Assembly (NCBI GenBank): GCA_002778195.1
Contig: PCDI01000002.1
Location: forward strand, 2,927,234-2,991,233
Source of the DNA: Raffaelea ambrosiae
Taxonomy: Eukaryota; Ascomycota; Sordariomycetes; Ophiostomatales; Ophiostomataceae
Reading direction: 5' to 3'
DNA length: 64,000 nt
Below the pieces are notes generated by a model. It was not told where the DNA came from, searched no databases, and was given only the letters and a program-made list of their open reading frames with translations. The translations under genes and the position numbers were made by a program. Numbering within the stretch: position 1 is the stretch's first letter; every line of letters starts with the position of its first letter. Shown one piece after another: positions 22,432-32,524 of this stretch.

Positions 22432-22975
22432 ATGAACACCGTATGAAGTCAGACCCTTTACATTAACTAGCTGTCGCTTTTTTTTGGCTAACCTCTCTGC
22501 TTTCCACCCTCTACAGGTCAAGTCCTTTTGGTATGTCTGTTGTGCGCCACTTCTATGCTCTCTCTGCCTTGTGACTAACATCTCTCTCTACAGGCTCGGA
22601 TGGGGCTCGCTCTGCGTTGGTACGCGCTGAAGCCATGCTTGTGTGTTCCCATCCTTCTGCTCCCACTAACTCTTTCTCTCTCCAGGCGCCGGTGTCGCCT
22701 ACGTGTTTGCCAAGAAGAGCATCAATGCCGACCGCCAAGCCCGCCTGAACGAGCAGCGCCGCAAGCGCTCTGTCATGGAGCAGCTGGAGCAGTCCAACCC
22801 CGTCAACGGCGGCCCCCCACGAACAGATTCGGTCGGCTCGCCGAGTCAAGAATCCGGTATAGATCCAGCGCCCACGCGACACGCGCCAGCGACAGAAGGA
22901 CAAAGGGTATTTGAAAAGAGCAAGTACGAGGCCAGTACGCCATACAAGAGCACCAAAGGCGACCGGTTTTCGTGA
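22432..22975 (+). CDS. Small DUF4748-like protein with three micro-exons
   Basis: Four exons, 22432-22440 (9 nt), 22517-22530 (14 nt), 22594-22619 (26 nt) and 22686-22975, encode 112 residues. All three introns (76, 63 and 66 nt) have GTA.. donors (GTATGA, GTATGT, GTACGC) and C/T-rich tracts ending in CAG. Spliced, the protein starts MNTVKSFWLGWGSLCVGAG followed by VAYVFAKKSINADR, a short hydrophobic helix with a basic flank, then a charged Arg/Gln-rich segment and a polar tail ending in KGDRFS. This resembles the small fungal DUF4748 family of unknown function. The hydrophobic N-terminus suggests a membrane anchor, perhaps mitochondrial; that is inference. The only coding sequence visible without splicing is the last exon. 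Confidence 0.68.
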
Positions 22976-23867
22976 ACAACGGGACGACAATCGGGGCTAG
23001 GAAAAGAAGGCGCAAGAACACTCATACTCAGGGCGGCTCTCGGAGACCTGGTCGGTCGGTTGGCCGGGTCGGGTCGGGGCCTGGGACGTCATCTGGTTCT
23101 CGACGTCTCTGGGAAGAGAGAGTGAGAAAGATGGGGACCAATTTGTCTGATATGTGTAAAGCGGCGACAGTGTTTATACCCAAGAGTGGGCAAAACTGCC
23201 AGAACGAATAAAGGAGAAAATAAACTGTGACAATTCCTCTCTGCGTCGAGAGCCTAAGGAAAGTGGCCTGATCTCAGATGCGGGCGTCTCCTTGCGCGAT
23301 GTCTGTCTCTTGGCTGGCACAGAAGAGAGAGAAACCTCGAGTATATGTCTGGTCGTGCCAAGGAACTGCAGCATTGTGCATTCGGATATACTTCTAGGCC
23401 AACGTAAGCGGCAGGGCTGCCACAACGGCTCGCTGACAGTCGCAGCCCGGGAAAGGCTTTTTTGTCGGGCAGGTACACACCGGGCTGGCCAATGAGCTGG
23501 GTCCTCCGGTGGAAGAGACGTCAGTCGCACCTTCCCCACAAGGGTCCTTTCTTGCAGGCCAGATGACGCTAAACCAAACTGGGACTGCTGCTGAGCTCGC
23601 AAGGCAACTTCTCTCGCAGCGCGTGTTTCTGTGCCTCCCGCCGGTTTTCTCTGCCTCACCTTTTTTTTTTAAAAGAAAAGCACCACCTTTGCCATCTGGC
23701 TCCACGTCGAGCGCGTACCAGCACCACTCCCCACCCCAGCGAACTTCTCATGGCTTTCGCCATGGAATCTCCGTACAGCTGATCTACCCCCCGGGCTCTT
23801 CAAATTCTACGGGAACCAGCCGAAACTATTAGCCCAAGCCCAATTTCACCACCTGTTTCCATCAGCC
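22976..23867. other. Tandem intergenic region before CID/RS gene
   Basis: The 3' region of the DUF4748-like gene and promoter of the CID/RS gene. It contains T-rich and CT-rich stretches and a 10-nt T-run near 23660. Open frames on both strands here have no recognisable features. Confidence 0.45.
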
Positions 23868-26270
23868 ATGGCGGCCTCATCGGCCACGGCGGAGCTTGCC
23901 ATCGCCAAAGCGGCGCTGTCGGCTGTGCTTTTCCGTCCCGACCCCGAGCCGTGCTCGCGCGACGATATTGACGAGCTGCACAACCTGCTGGGCGCGGCCG
24001 CGGTGCAATGCTCGCCCGCCAATGTCCAGGTTTGTGCAACCAACCATCTGCTCCCAAACCGGGTTCGCTTAGCTAACGGACTTTTTTTCTTTTTTTTTTT
24101 TCTGGCCTCACGTCTATAGAAATGCAAGTACTGGATACTACGACGTGTTGCCCACTCCCAGACACGAACGGCCGCACTGGGCAAGTACCTGGCGGCCCTG
24201 GCAAACTCATTCAGTGCCACCTCCTCGCCCGCAGCCAAGCCTTCTCACCAACAACAGCAGCCTGCCAACACCACCAAGCAGACCTCGGCGCGCCGGAAAC
24301 GTCTGCACCTCCTCTACATTGCCAGCGACACGCTCTTCCACTCCATCTTCCGCGACCACAACGGGTCGTTTGCCACGTCGCTCGAGCCTGCCCTCGTGCC
24401 TCTCTTCACGAGCGCTGCGTCCTTCACCCATGCTCCCAAACAGGTCCACAAGCTGCGCGGCCTCCTCGATGCATGGGCTGAGAAGGGCTACTTTCCCGAG
24501 CCGTTCCTCGAGAAGCTGCGCACGGCTGTCGATGACGGTCTGGCCCTAGCGAAGAAGCAGAAACAGCAGCAGCAGCAGCAGCAGCAGCAACCGTGGTCGT
24601 CAAACCACCAGGTGGGACAGAATGGTGCTGCGGCCACGGGCAGCAGCCACGAGCCCAGCTCGTCCTCTGCGAGGGAGGCCCCCTTTGTCATGCCCTCCCT
24701 GCACGGCGACCCGTCTACGCCCTGGTATGACCTCCCGGCGGCCGACTGGCTGGCCGTGCTGGAGCCGAACTCGACGCGGCCCGTGAAACCATCGGCCATC
24801 CGGCCGCTCCAGATGGTCCCCGGACCGGCCAACCCGGTGCTAGTCTCCAGTGTCCGCAATTTGCTCGCCGATGTGCAGCGCATCTTCAGCAAGGAAGGGC
24901 CCGATGCCGCATCAACAAAGCCCGCCAATGGCCACGAGTGGGACCTGGACGCCATGGGCGAGCGGGTCGAGATGGACGTGTTCAGCGGCGACATCGTCGA
25001 TGGAGACACATACTACGGCTGGTCGCGGGCTTTTTGCCAGAAGATGAAGGAGCGACGGCACGGGAAGGACAAGCCACCTACAAGAGCAGCAGACGGCGAG
25101 AGAGATCGAGGACGAGCACGGCTATCCCACAGTCCCGGTGGTGGGCGAAGGCGACAAGGTAGCCGTGGCGACAGCCGAAGCGAAGACAGTCGGGGGAGGG
25201 GGAGGAGCCGAAGCAGACGGAGGAGAAGCACGAGCGGCGGCAGTTCAGGTTCTCGGCCGGCTGCAAAACGTCGGCGTATGTCATCGCCGCTATCACAGGA
25301 TGGCAGGCGGCGGGGGAGAAGCACCAGCTACAGCAGGAGCCGGTCACCACCGAGGACCGACGACAACCGCAGCGGAAGTCGCAGTCATAGCCGGAGCCGG
25401 AGCCGGAGCCGAAGCCGAAGCCGGGGCCGGGGCCACGGACGTAGAAGCTACAGTCTCTCTACGTCGCCTCCAGGACACAGCCACTCCCGTCTGCGCGTGC
25501 CTGGCCGAGACCATCACCGCCGACGATCCCGATCCCGGTCACGATCTCGATCGCAGTCGCCTTTCCGGTCTCATTCTCGATCCCCACGGCAGCGGCATCG
25601 GGACTATTCTCGCATGACTTCGCCAGTGACCGATGACGATCACGATGACGCTGACCGACGTCATCCATCGCATCGTCACCGGCACGACGACAGAGGTGGA
25701 GGAGACTTCAGACATGGCGGTCGCAGCCGAAGCCGGAGCCGGGGCCGGGGGCGGTCGTCGCGGTCACCGCCGCATGGCCGATATGGTAGTAGCAGCCGCG
25801 GCCATGTGAGCCGACCAGACGGCCTGCCGCCGATCCCACCACAACCATTTCACCAGAGTGTCCTCGGCCAGACTGGCGGTGCCTATCCACGACCGCCAGC
25901 GATGCCCTTTCCACTGCCGCCTCCAAATTCAATAATGGCGGCGGCAGCGGCGGCGGCGGCGGCTGCCGCCGCTGCTGCTGCTGCACACGGGGGAGCAGGG
26001 CGCTTTCCGCTGATTCCACCACCGCCGCCCAACTATCAGGGACAGTGGCCACCGCCTCTGCCTCTGCCACCGCCTCCGCCAAACTTGCTTCCCGGCCAGG
26101 CGTGGATACCGCCGCCGCCGCCACCGGGAGCTGCTGGCGGTGGGTGGAATCTAGCAGCCACTGGAGGTGGTGGCCAGCCGAATATGCACGGCCTGCCACC
26201 GCGCCAGAACCAACAGGGAGGAGGCGGAAGAGGAAACGGTGGTGGGTGGAATGCATCAAGAGGATGGTGA
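23868..26270 (+). CDS. CID (RPR) domain, RS-rich protein, CHERP-like
   Basis: Exons 23868-24029 and 24120-26270 give 770 residues; the intron uses GTTTGT and a TATAG acceptor after a long T-tract. Residues about 10-165 form a CTD-interacting domain: CKYWILRRVAHSQTRTAALG, LHLLYIASDTLFHS, then a helical C-terminal part ending KLRTAVDDGLALAKKQ. A Gln tract follows (about 203-212), then a conserved PWYDLPAADWLAVLE segment. Residues about 400-620 are an Arg/Ser-rich region with SRSRSR and RGRG blocks. The end has a 17-18 residue Ala tract and Pro-rich stretches. CHERP-type proteins bind the RNA polymerase II C-terminal domain or spliceosome (U2 snRNP) and act in co-transcriptional splicing; this role is transferred from domain order. 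A SURP domain, usual in CHERP, is not seen. Confidence 0.8.
25934..25986 (+). repeat. GCN-type alanine codon tract in CID/RS gene
   Basis: A run of about 17 alanine codons (GCG, GCA, GCC, GCT mixed) followed by histidine. Codon mixing suggests the tract is not a recent slippage product. Confidence 0.85.
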
Positions 26271-27513
26271 AGAGGAAAGAGGGAAATGTGTGGAAACTCT
26301 TCCACTATCGAAATACATCATAGAGCACGGCACCATACACCGCGAAGCGTTTCTTTTGCAAATTTCTATCCCTTTTAGATACGAAGTCTATGACATAGAA
26401 GATAAAGAAAGAAGGGGAAACAATAGGAAGGACATAGGAATCGGGAAATGGGAAATGGGACAATAGGAACAAAAGAGGATTCTCTCATAACGATATCGAC
26501 TTGACATCATCTCGTCCTCACGAACCGAAAGCAATGAATGCAAAAGCCTAGAACTGATACAAAACACGCACACGCGCACACACAACACATTGAGTAACGC
26601 ATTTCTTTTTTTGTTGCTGGGACTCGTTTACATGTTTCATCTGGCTTTGGTCGTTATGTTGTTTGGCTTTCCTCCCGCACCCGCGCCCGCATTCGAATCC
26701 ATCGTCACGTCGGCCGGCCACCAAAACAGATTAAGGAACACCCTACCAAACAAAATCTTAACCATTCCACAACGGAATGGTTACAACAATCCTAAGCATT
26801 GCTGGCATCGCTCTCATGACTCCAATATCAGAAAGAAGACGAAGAAAAAAATAAAGACAAAAACATGGAGCAAAAATAACAAGAGACCTGGTGCATAAAG
26901 GGAGAGGGGGGAACCAAAAGAGTGATTGCCCTAACAGCCGTTAAGGGTGGGAAGCATCAACAGATGGCCCTTTTCCCCTTCTGTTGCTGCTCACCCTCAT
27001 TCTGACACAAATAGACAACGGTGAGCAAAAGTAAAAAAAAAACAAAAACAAAGCAAGTCGTATTTCGCAAATCCATATCCCAGGTGGCCAAACGAAAACA
27101 AAGTAATAGAATGAGAAGGAAAGAAAAAAAATGAAAGAAAAAAGAAAAAAGAAAAAAGGGGCCTGCAGTTGAGTGGGTTCGGCATCGTGAGAGAGGCAGC
27201 GAACAAGAAGAAGACAGGGTCTGGCACAGCCAAGCATGTAGTGGCAAGCATGAACATGCCGGTATACACACACAGAAAGACACGCAGATGCCCCGATACA
27301 TATGCCAATGCATTCATTCAGGTGCATTAGTCCAGTCCCACTCATCTTCTCTTTCTTTCGCTCCTCCCCCCCCCCCCCTCCAACTGTACCCAACTATTTT
27401 TTTGTGCGTCCAGTCCACCTCACCATTCTCCAAACGATCTAGAATCACTCATCCCGAATATCAACGGGTTACGGCCGATATAGAGAAAACGCAGATAATA
27501 CAACAGATCGGTC
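26271..27513. other. Convergent 3' region with a 10-bp-stem hairpin
   Basis: AT-rich sequence between two stop codons, expected to contain both 3' UTRs. Positions 26759-26783 form a perfect inverted repeat (TAACCATTCC, 5-nt loop, GGAATGGTTA). Two AAATGGG units occur near 26443-26460. A C-run lies at about 27366-27379. Small open frames here have no family features. Confidence 0.6.
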
Positions 27514-30046
27514 CTACCTATCCCGAACCGCTACTGCAGGACCTCTCCTGGCGATGCGATCTGGATCCTGAAGTTTGAGGGAGCCAAGCCGTTTCTGGTT
27601 GTCTTCCGCTGCGTCTTCGTCAAGCCGTGGCATCGCGTTTGGGTGCAGACGAGTTGCCCCCAGTGCAGACTTCTCTGCACCGTTGGCCTCCTTCTGCAGA
27701 TCGGCCTGCTCCTGGATGGCCGCCCACTTGCGCTCGCGCAGGGCTTCCCGCGCACTCGCACCCTGCTGGTGCTCCGTGTACTCGTGCGAGCAGTCGTCAA
27801 ACAGCTGCGGGTTGATCTCCATGAACAGCTTCATTGCGTTGTATACCATGCCGTGAATGGTCCTAATAGAGAGATACAGTTAGGCCATGTGTTTGATCAG
27901 GAAGGCGGGGGAGTGGGGGATAAATAGAGTATACACACCTGTTCCAGTGGCCCTTGGAGTTCTCGTAAAGCGGCGCAAACATGATCGGCAGGATGATTTC
28001 GACATTGTCGCTGACCAGATTGCAGAAGTACTCGTTATTCCAGAAGTACAGTGCCCGCTCGGCCACCTGGAAATGAGGGCTGGCGACGGACTTGGCCAGC
28101 TGGTGGAACAGCGGCTCCTGCACCTTGGCAAACTCAGCCGGGTCCATGACCTCGAAGATGTCTTCGACCTCGTTGAGGAACATGACTTCCTTTGTGCTGT
28201 TGACCTTGGGCCAGTACCGCAACAGTCCCAGAACCACCTCTTCGGTGAGAGAGGCATCCTTTTCTAGGAACTGGACAATACAGTACGCCAGCTGGGGGTG
28301 GTACATGCTCAGGCTCTTGACCTTGTGGAGCGGGAGGAGAACGCGGGTGAGAAACAGCTTGTGCTCCTCCTTCAGAGGTAGGGCGAAACCGTTAATGATG
28401 GACCCCAGAATTTCCAGCAGTTCGGCAATGCCGTTGAAGCGCTCTGTTTCGTACGTGAACTGGAAGAAGACGTTGTTGATGGATCGTCGGATAAAGGAGC
28501 GCAGATTCAGGAATTTTCCGTAGATGCGGTGGAGAGTGGTCTTGAGGAAATCGCGTTCGCGAGGGTCTTCCGAGTCGAAGAGCTCAAGCAGCTGCAGAAC
28601 AAAGCTGTGGTCTATGTACGCCTTGGCAATGTTTGTGTTGAAGTCCTGGCTTTCGATGAATCGCAGGAAGAACTCGTAGACGACTTGGATGTGCGGCCAG
28701 GCTACCTCCAGAACGGGCTCATCTTCTTCGGGGTCAAACGCTTCGCCCTGGGGGTTCACCGGTGGTGGAATGGGGCGGAAGAGGTTCTTGGCGAACATTT
28801 CGACAACACGCGGGTACATGGGCTCCGTGATGACTTGCCGGTTGTTGGCAACATAGTCGAGCAGCTCGTGCAGCGCCAATCGCTTAATCTCCTTTGATTT
28901 CATGTCCGAGCTCGCATCGTTGAAGTCGAAGATGACGTTGCACTGGTCGATCTTCTCCATAAACAGATCCTGCCGGCGGTTGGGCGGCACTTCGTGGAAG
29001 CCGGGCAGCTTGTCCAGTTCGCGGTGGGAGGAGATGTCGAAGCGGGACGAGTGCTGGCGCTTGGGCGTACGGAGACCCTCGGGAACATCTTTGGGGGTTG
29101 AATTCAGCAGGCGGTCGTACATCAGCGATTTCTGGCCGACCTTTGGTGGGGCCAGATCATGAGGCATGGTCTCGGCAGCGCCAGGCGGCGGAATGTGCTG
29201 CTGTCAATGTTAGCATTGCGTCTGCAGTAGCAACTCTTCAAAACCGGCGAATTGAACGAGCAAGGCAACAAAATAAGCCACACGAAAAAAAAAGCCCCAG
29301 CAAAACCCCTGAGACAAAAGAGCGAAAAACAGGGAGACTGAAAACGAGGCTGTACGAGGGCGCGCGACATACTGGAGCACTTGGGCTGACAATCACTGTA
29401 GGCGGAAGCTGGCCGAGGCGCCCTGGAGAGTTGCTACCTCCGGAATTGGCTGTCGCACCGACTCCTCCGTTGCCGTTTGATGGCTGCTGGGACGCGCCCA
29501 TGCTGCTGAACCGGTCTGGAACGCCGGGGTTGGTCTGTACACCGCTCAGGTTGCCGATGTGCGGGGCCTGGCCCGAAGCCGCAGAGCCAGCGCCATGATC
29601 CGCAGAGTTGATGCCAGAAATGGAGCCTATACCGCCGGCGATGGCTGCATTACTCGGGGGCAGGGGCTTGTTGCGGATGTCGTTGATGGCGGTGGAGGAG
29701 GAGGAGGGAGTGAGGACCGGAGACTGGCTCGCCGACTCGCGGGCCGTGGACGAGGACGACGGCGATGCGGTACCGTCTTTGGCGTCCTTGTTCTTTTTGG
29801 AAGACTTGTTCGGGTCCTTGCTTCGCGAAAGCTGTGAGAAGGAAGACGGGGTTAGCAAGCGGGCTCGTCAGATGCAGCAACGAGGCGACGACGCGACGCA
29901 GTCAAATAATGCAAAACTTGTGAAGGCCTGAGGGGAGGTGTCTGTCTGTCTGTGCTGTCTGTGTTTTGCTCGGTCTTGTTATCTTGCTCTGGGCCTTGAA
30001 TTGCCAAAGCCAGCATTTTACTAACTTTCTGGCTCAGTCGCCTCAT
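27514..30046 (-). CDS. RTS1: PP2A B56-type regulatory subunit (Rts1)
   Basis: Exons 30046-30026 (MRRLSQK), 29831-29373, 29200-27939 and 27862-27514 give 696 residues. The N-terminal 230 residues are low-complexity. From about residue 235 the B56 HEAT-like fold is unmistakable: PPNRRQDLFMEKIDQCNVIF, DPRERDFLKTTLHRIYGKF, RSFIRRSINNVFF and GHWNRTIHGMVYNAMKLFME, which spans the last intron. B56 subunits direct the PP2A phosphatase to substrates in cell-cycle, septation and stress control. The third exon starts at a tandem acceptor (CAGCAG), so one Gln may be included or skipped. The first exon is short and uncertain: another candidate start, MFSKLKLKRE with a GTGTGT donor, lies upstream at 31089-31060. 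The C-terminus is charged and variable. Confidence 0.93.
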
Positions 30047-30696
30047 TTTTTCTCGTGGTTTAGGTTGTTGCTCCGGATCGGAGTTGTCTTGATGGGAAAG
30101 GGAGAATTCTCCAGGGAATGAAAGAGGGGGGTGAAATATGTGTATGCAGAGACAGGGCAGCGAAGAGTGGAGATAAGAGGGGAACAGAGCTAAGCCGCGA
30201 AAACAAGGACGTGTGCTCGCTGGCCACGCCCGCAAGGTGCGTCTGGAGAGTCGCGAGGACGGGGTTGGGTGCAATCTGGCGCAGTCTGGTGCAGCCTGGT
30301 GCAGTCTGGCGCGTTCTGTGAATTGTCGCTGTTGGGATTCAGGTGTTCAGAGACCGAGCGAGGAGCAGGAGCAGGAACAGGTTGGTGGTGGACTCCAGAA
30401 GACAGGGTAGGTTCTGTTGACCACTGGTCGCCAATAGTCGCCAATAGTCGCCGACCGCAGCCGTGGTGATTCCAGGGAGCAAGGGCTGTGTCGGATGCTT
30501 TGAAGACAGACTCCAGGAGCTGAAATGCGTGTCTGGTCTTTGTATGCGGTCGTGTTTTTGTGGGTTGTTGTTTTTTTAACTTGAACAAATTGGGCGACGT
30601 CAAACGGCGGTTGCAGAGCGGGACTGGGCGGAATACCGTGTACAGTCGTTTTGTGTCAAGCACCTGCCGCAGGTCGTACCCAGCAGCCCACAGTAC

Positions 30697-30738
30697 AGCG
30701 TCCAGCACAGCGTCCAGCACAGCGTCCAGCACAGAGCA
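30697..30738. repeat. 12-bp tandem repeat CAGCGTCCAGCA
   Basis: Three to four consecutive near-perfect units of CAGCGTCCAGCA upstream of RTS1. Confidence 0.88.
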
Positions 30739-31191
30739 GCCGGGGAGGAGAGAAGAGGGCGCAGGGAATATGGGAACAAAAGACAGGGGAAAAAAGCACA
30801 CAAGAATGCCACAGCGAAAAAGACAGGGTGGTAGTAATGTGAGCTTGGTCGGCAAGGGAGAAGTGTCTGGATTGGGGGGGGCAATGCAGAGGAAGGAGGA
30901 TCCAGGAAGGAGGTAGTGTTGGGAGGAGGATAAGACAGCAGAGACAGAGCAAGGCCAGAGGCAGAGCAGAGGGATACCGTAGCACGGGCACAGTACAAAG
31001 GGAGCAGGCGCCGGCATTAAAGTCGGGGAAGCAGAGCAAAATCAGCTGGAAACACACACCTCGCGCTTGAGCTTGAGTTTGGAGAACATTGGCCTGGGAC
31101 GCACCCGCCTGTACAGTCGGCGGTCCGGGAGAGACAAGGAGCGGGCGTCCAACGTTTCGGCGAGGGCCTGCGGGCGTCGTGGCTGGGTGGT

Positions 31192-31251
31192 GTCTGCGGT
31201 GTCTGCGGTGTCTGTGGTGTCTGTGCCTGTGATGTCTGTGGTGCCCGGGGA
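31192..31251. repeat. 9-bp tandem repeat GGTGTCTGC/T
   Basis: About six imperfect copies of a nonamer (GTGTCTGCG, GTGTCTGTG and variants) in the RTS1/TFC1 intergenic region. Confidence 0.82.
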
Positions 31252-32524
31252 GCGTGTTTGCTGGCGTGGTCTTCGGGCAAGATGCTCGCAGGGCGCCGCT
31301 GCGGAGTGCGCTTGTCGGGCGGATGGGTCGGTTTTCGTTGCTGTGAGGCCGTGCTGCGTTTACTTCGTCAGGGCGCCAGCAGTTGCGAAAATGTTTGGGA
31401 AACGTCGAGGAGAACCAAGGCTGCTTGGGTTTTGTTTGCGGGGCCAAAGGTGAGACGCGGGACCCGGCGTTGAGAAGAAGTGGAAGAGATTTGTGGGTTT
31501 GCTGGCTGTGGTGGTGGTTGGAGCTGGCTGGTGCGGTGGCGGCTGGTGGTGCGGCCGGCGTGGTAGCGCAGTCTGTAGCGCAGGCAGAGGTTCGCAAAAA
31601 TAGCAGGTACTTAATAACAGCGCGGAGCCCAGCCGTCGCTAGGGGTTAAGGTCGCAGCAGCCAGCGAAATGAGCAGACAGACACACGCTAGAGGGGGGGC
31701 TCGCCTGGGGAGAGGGGCCGTGTTGGTCTGAGCTTTTCTTCCGTTTTCAGAGGCCAGAGGCCTATGCGCGCTCTCATTCGACGGCTGCAGCCAGGGGAGG
31801 AGGTGACAAGCGACGGCGAAACGTGATGAGAAGGAGTCGAGCAGTGGTCTAACTAGTTAGTTGGCGCAGGCGACGAGGACGATGCAGAGGATGCAGAGGA
31901 GGAGTCGCAGTAATTTCCAGGCTGACGAAAACAAAAGTCTGTCGGCAAAGCAAGGAAAACTGGACTGGGAGGGCGGGCCAGCCACTGCAGGGAATGCGAC
32001 AACAACGAAAAAAAAACAGGGCAAGACGCTGCTCGGGTGCCGAGGGGCGTGGAAGGGTGACAGCCAAAGACGAGATGAAACGACGCGGGCGGGCAGCGAG
32101 GAGAACGGCTGGCGATGCTGAGTCTGGTGGTTGGGCTATTTCAGATGTGTCGATGTTTTGTTTTCTATTTTTTTTCTTTTTGTTTTGAATTTCCCTTTCG
32201 TGATTGCCTGTTCTTTCTGGAACATGCATTTTTCCTCCGTTTGTTTCGTTTTCTCTTCTCCAGGAAGGCACGACCTGCTCTCAGTACCAGAAGGGGCAGG
32301 CACTGCCGCACCCCTTCTGACTGGGTCTTGTGATTCAATGCGCACCGTGTTAAACAGAACACGCACTGTCCCTACCACTAGCATGCAATTTGGAGAGGCT
32401 GTGGCAGCCCTTCGGCACCAGCCTGCAGCAAGCTGGGTTGTGAGGCCTGTGAAGCTTGTGCAGCGCGGCCAGCACCGCATTCGGGAGAGCTCCAGAACAG
32501 AGCCTCGCCCAGCCCTCAGACCCC

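Larger units (their letters stand above)
30047..32524. promoter_or_regulatory. Divergent intergenic region RTS1 / TFC1 with several minisatellites
   Basis: This 2.5 kb separates two divergent start codons. Near RTS1 it holds four short tandem repeats: TCTGGTGCAG-type units (30269-30313), GTCGCCAATA units (30427-30456), CAGCGTCCAGCA units (about 30697-30738) and GGTGTCTGC/T units (31192-31251). A candidate upstream RTS1 exon lies at 31060-31089. The right third (31650-32524) is the TFC1 promoter side. Longer open frames on the minus strand (30656-31597) are not supported as genes. Confidence 0.6.

Noticed and set aside
30656..31597. 313-residue minus-strand open frame upstream of RTS1
   Set aside because: His/Arg/Pro-rich simple sequence over minisatellites; no family features. 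Only the 31060-31089 segment was kept, as a candidate exon.
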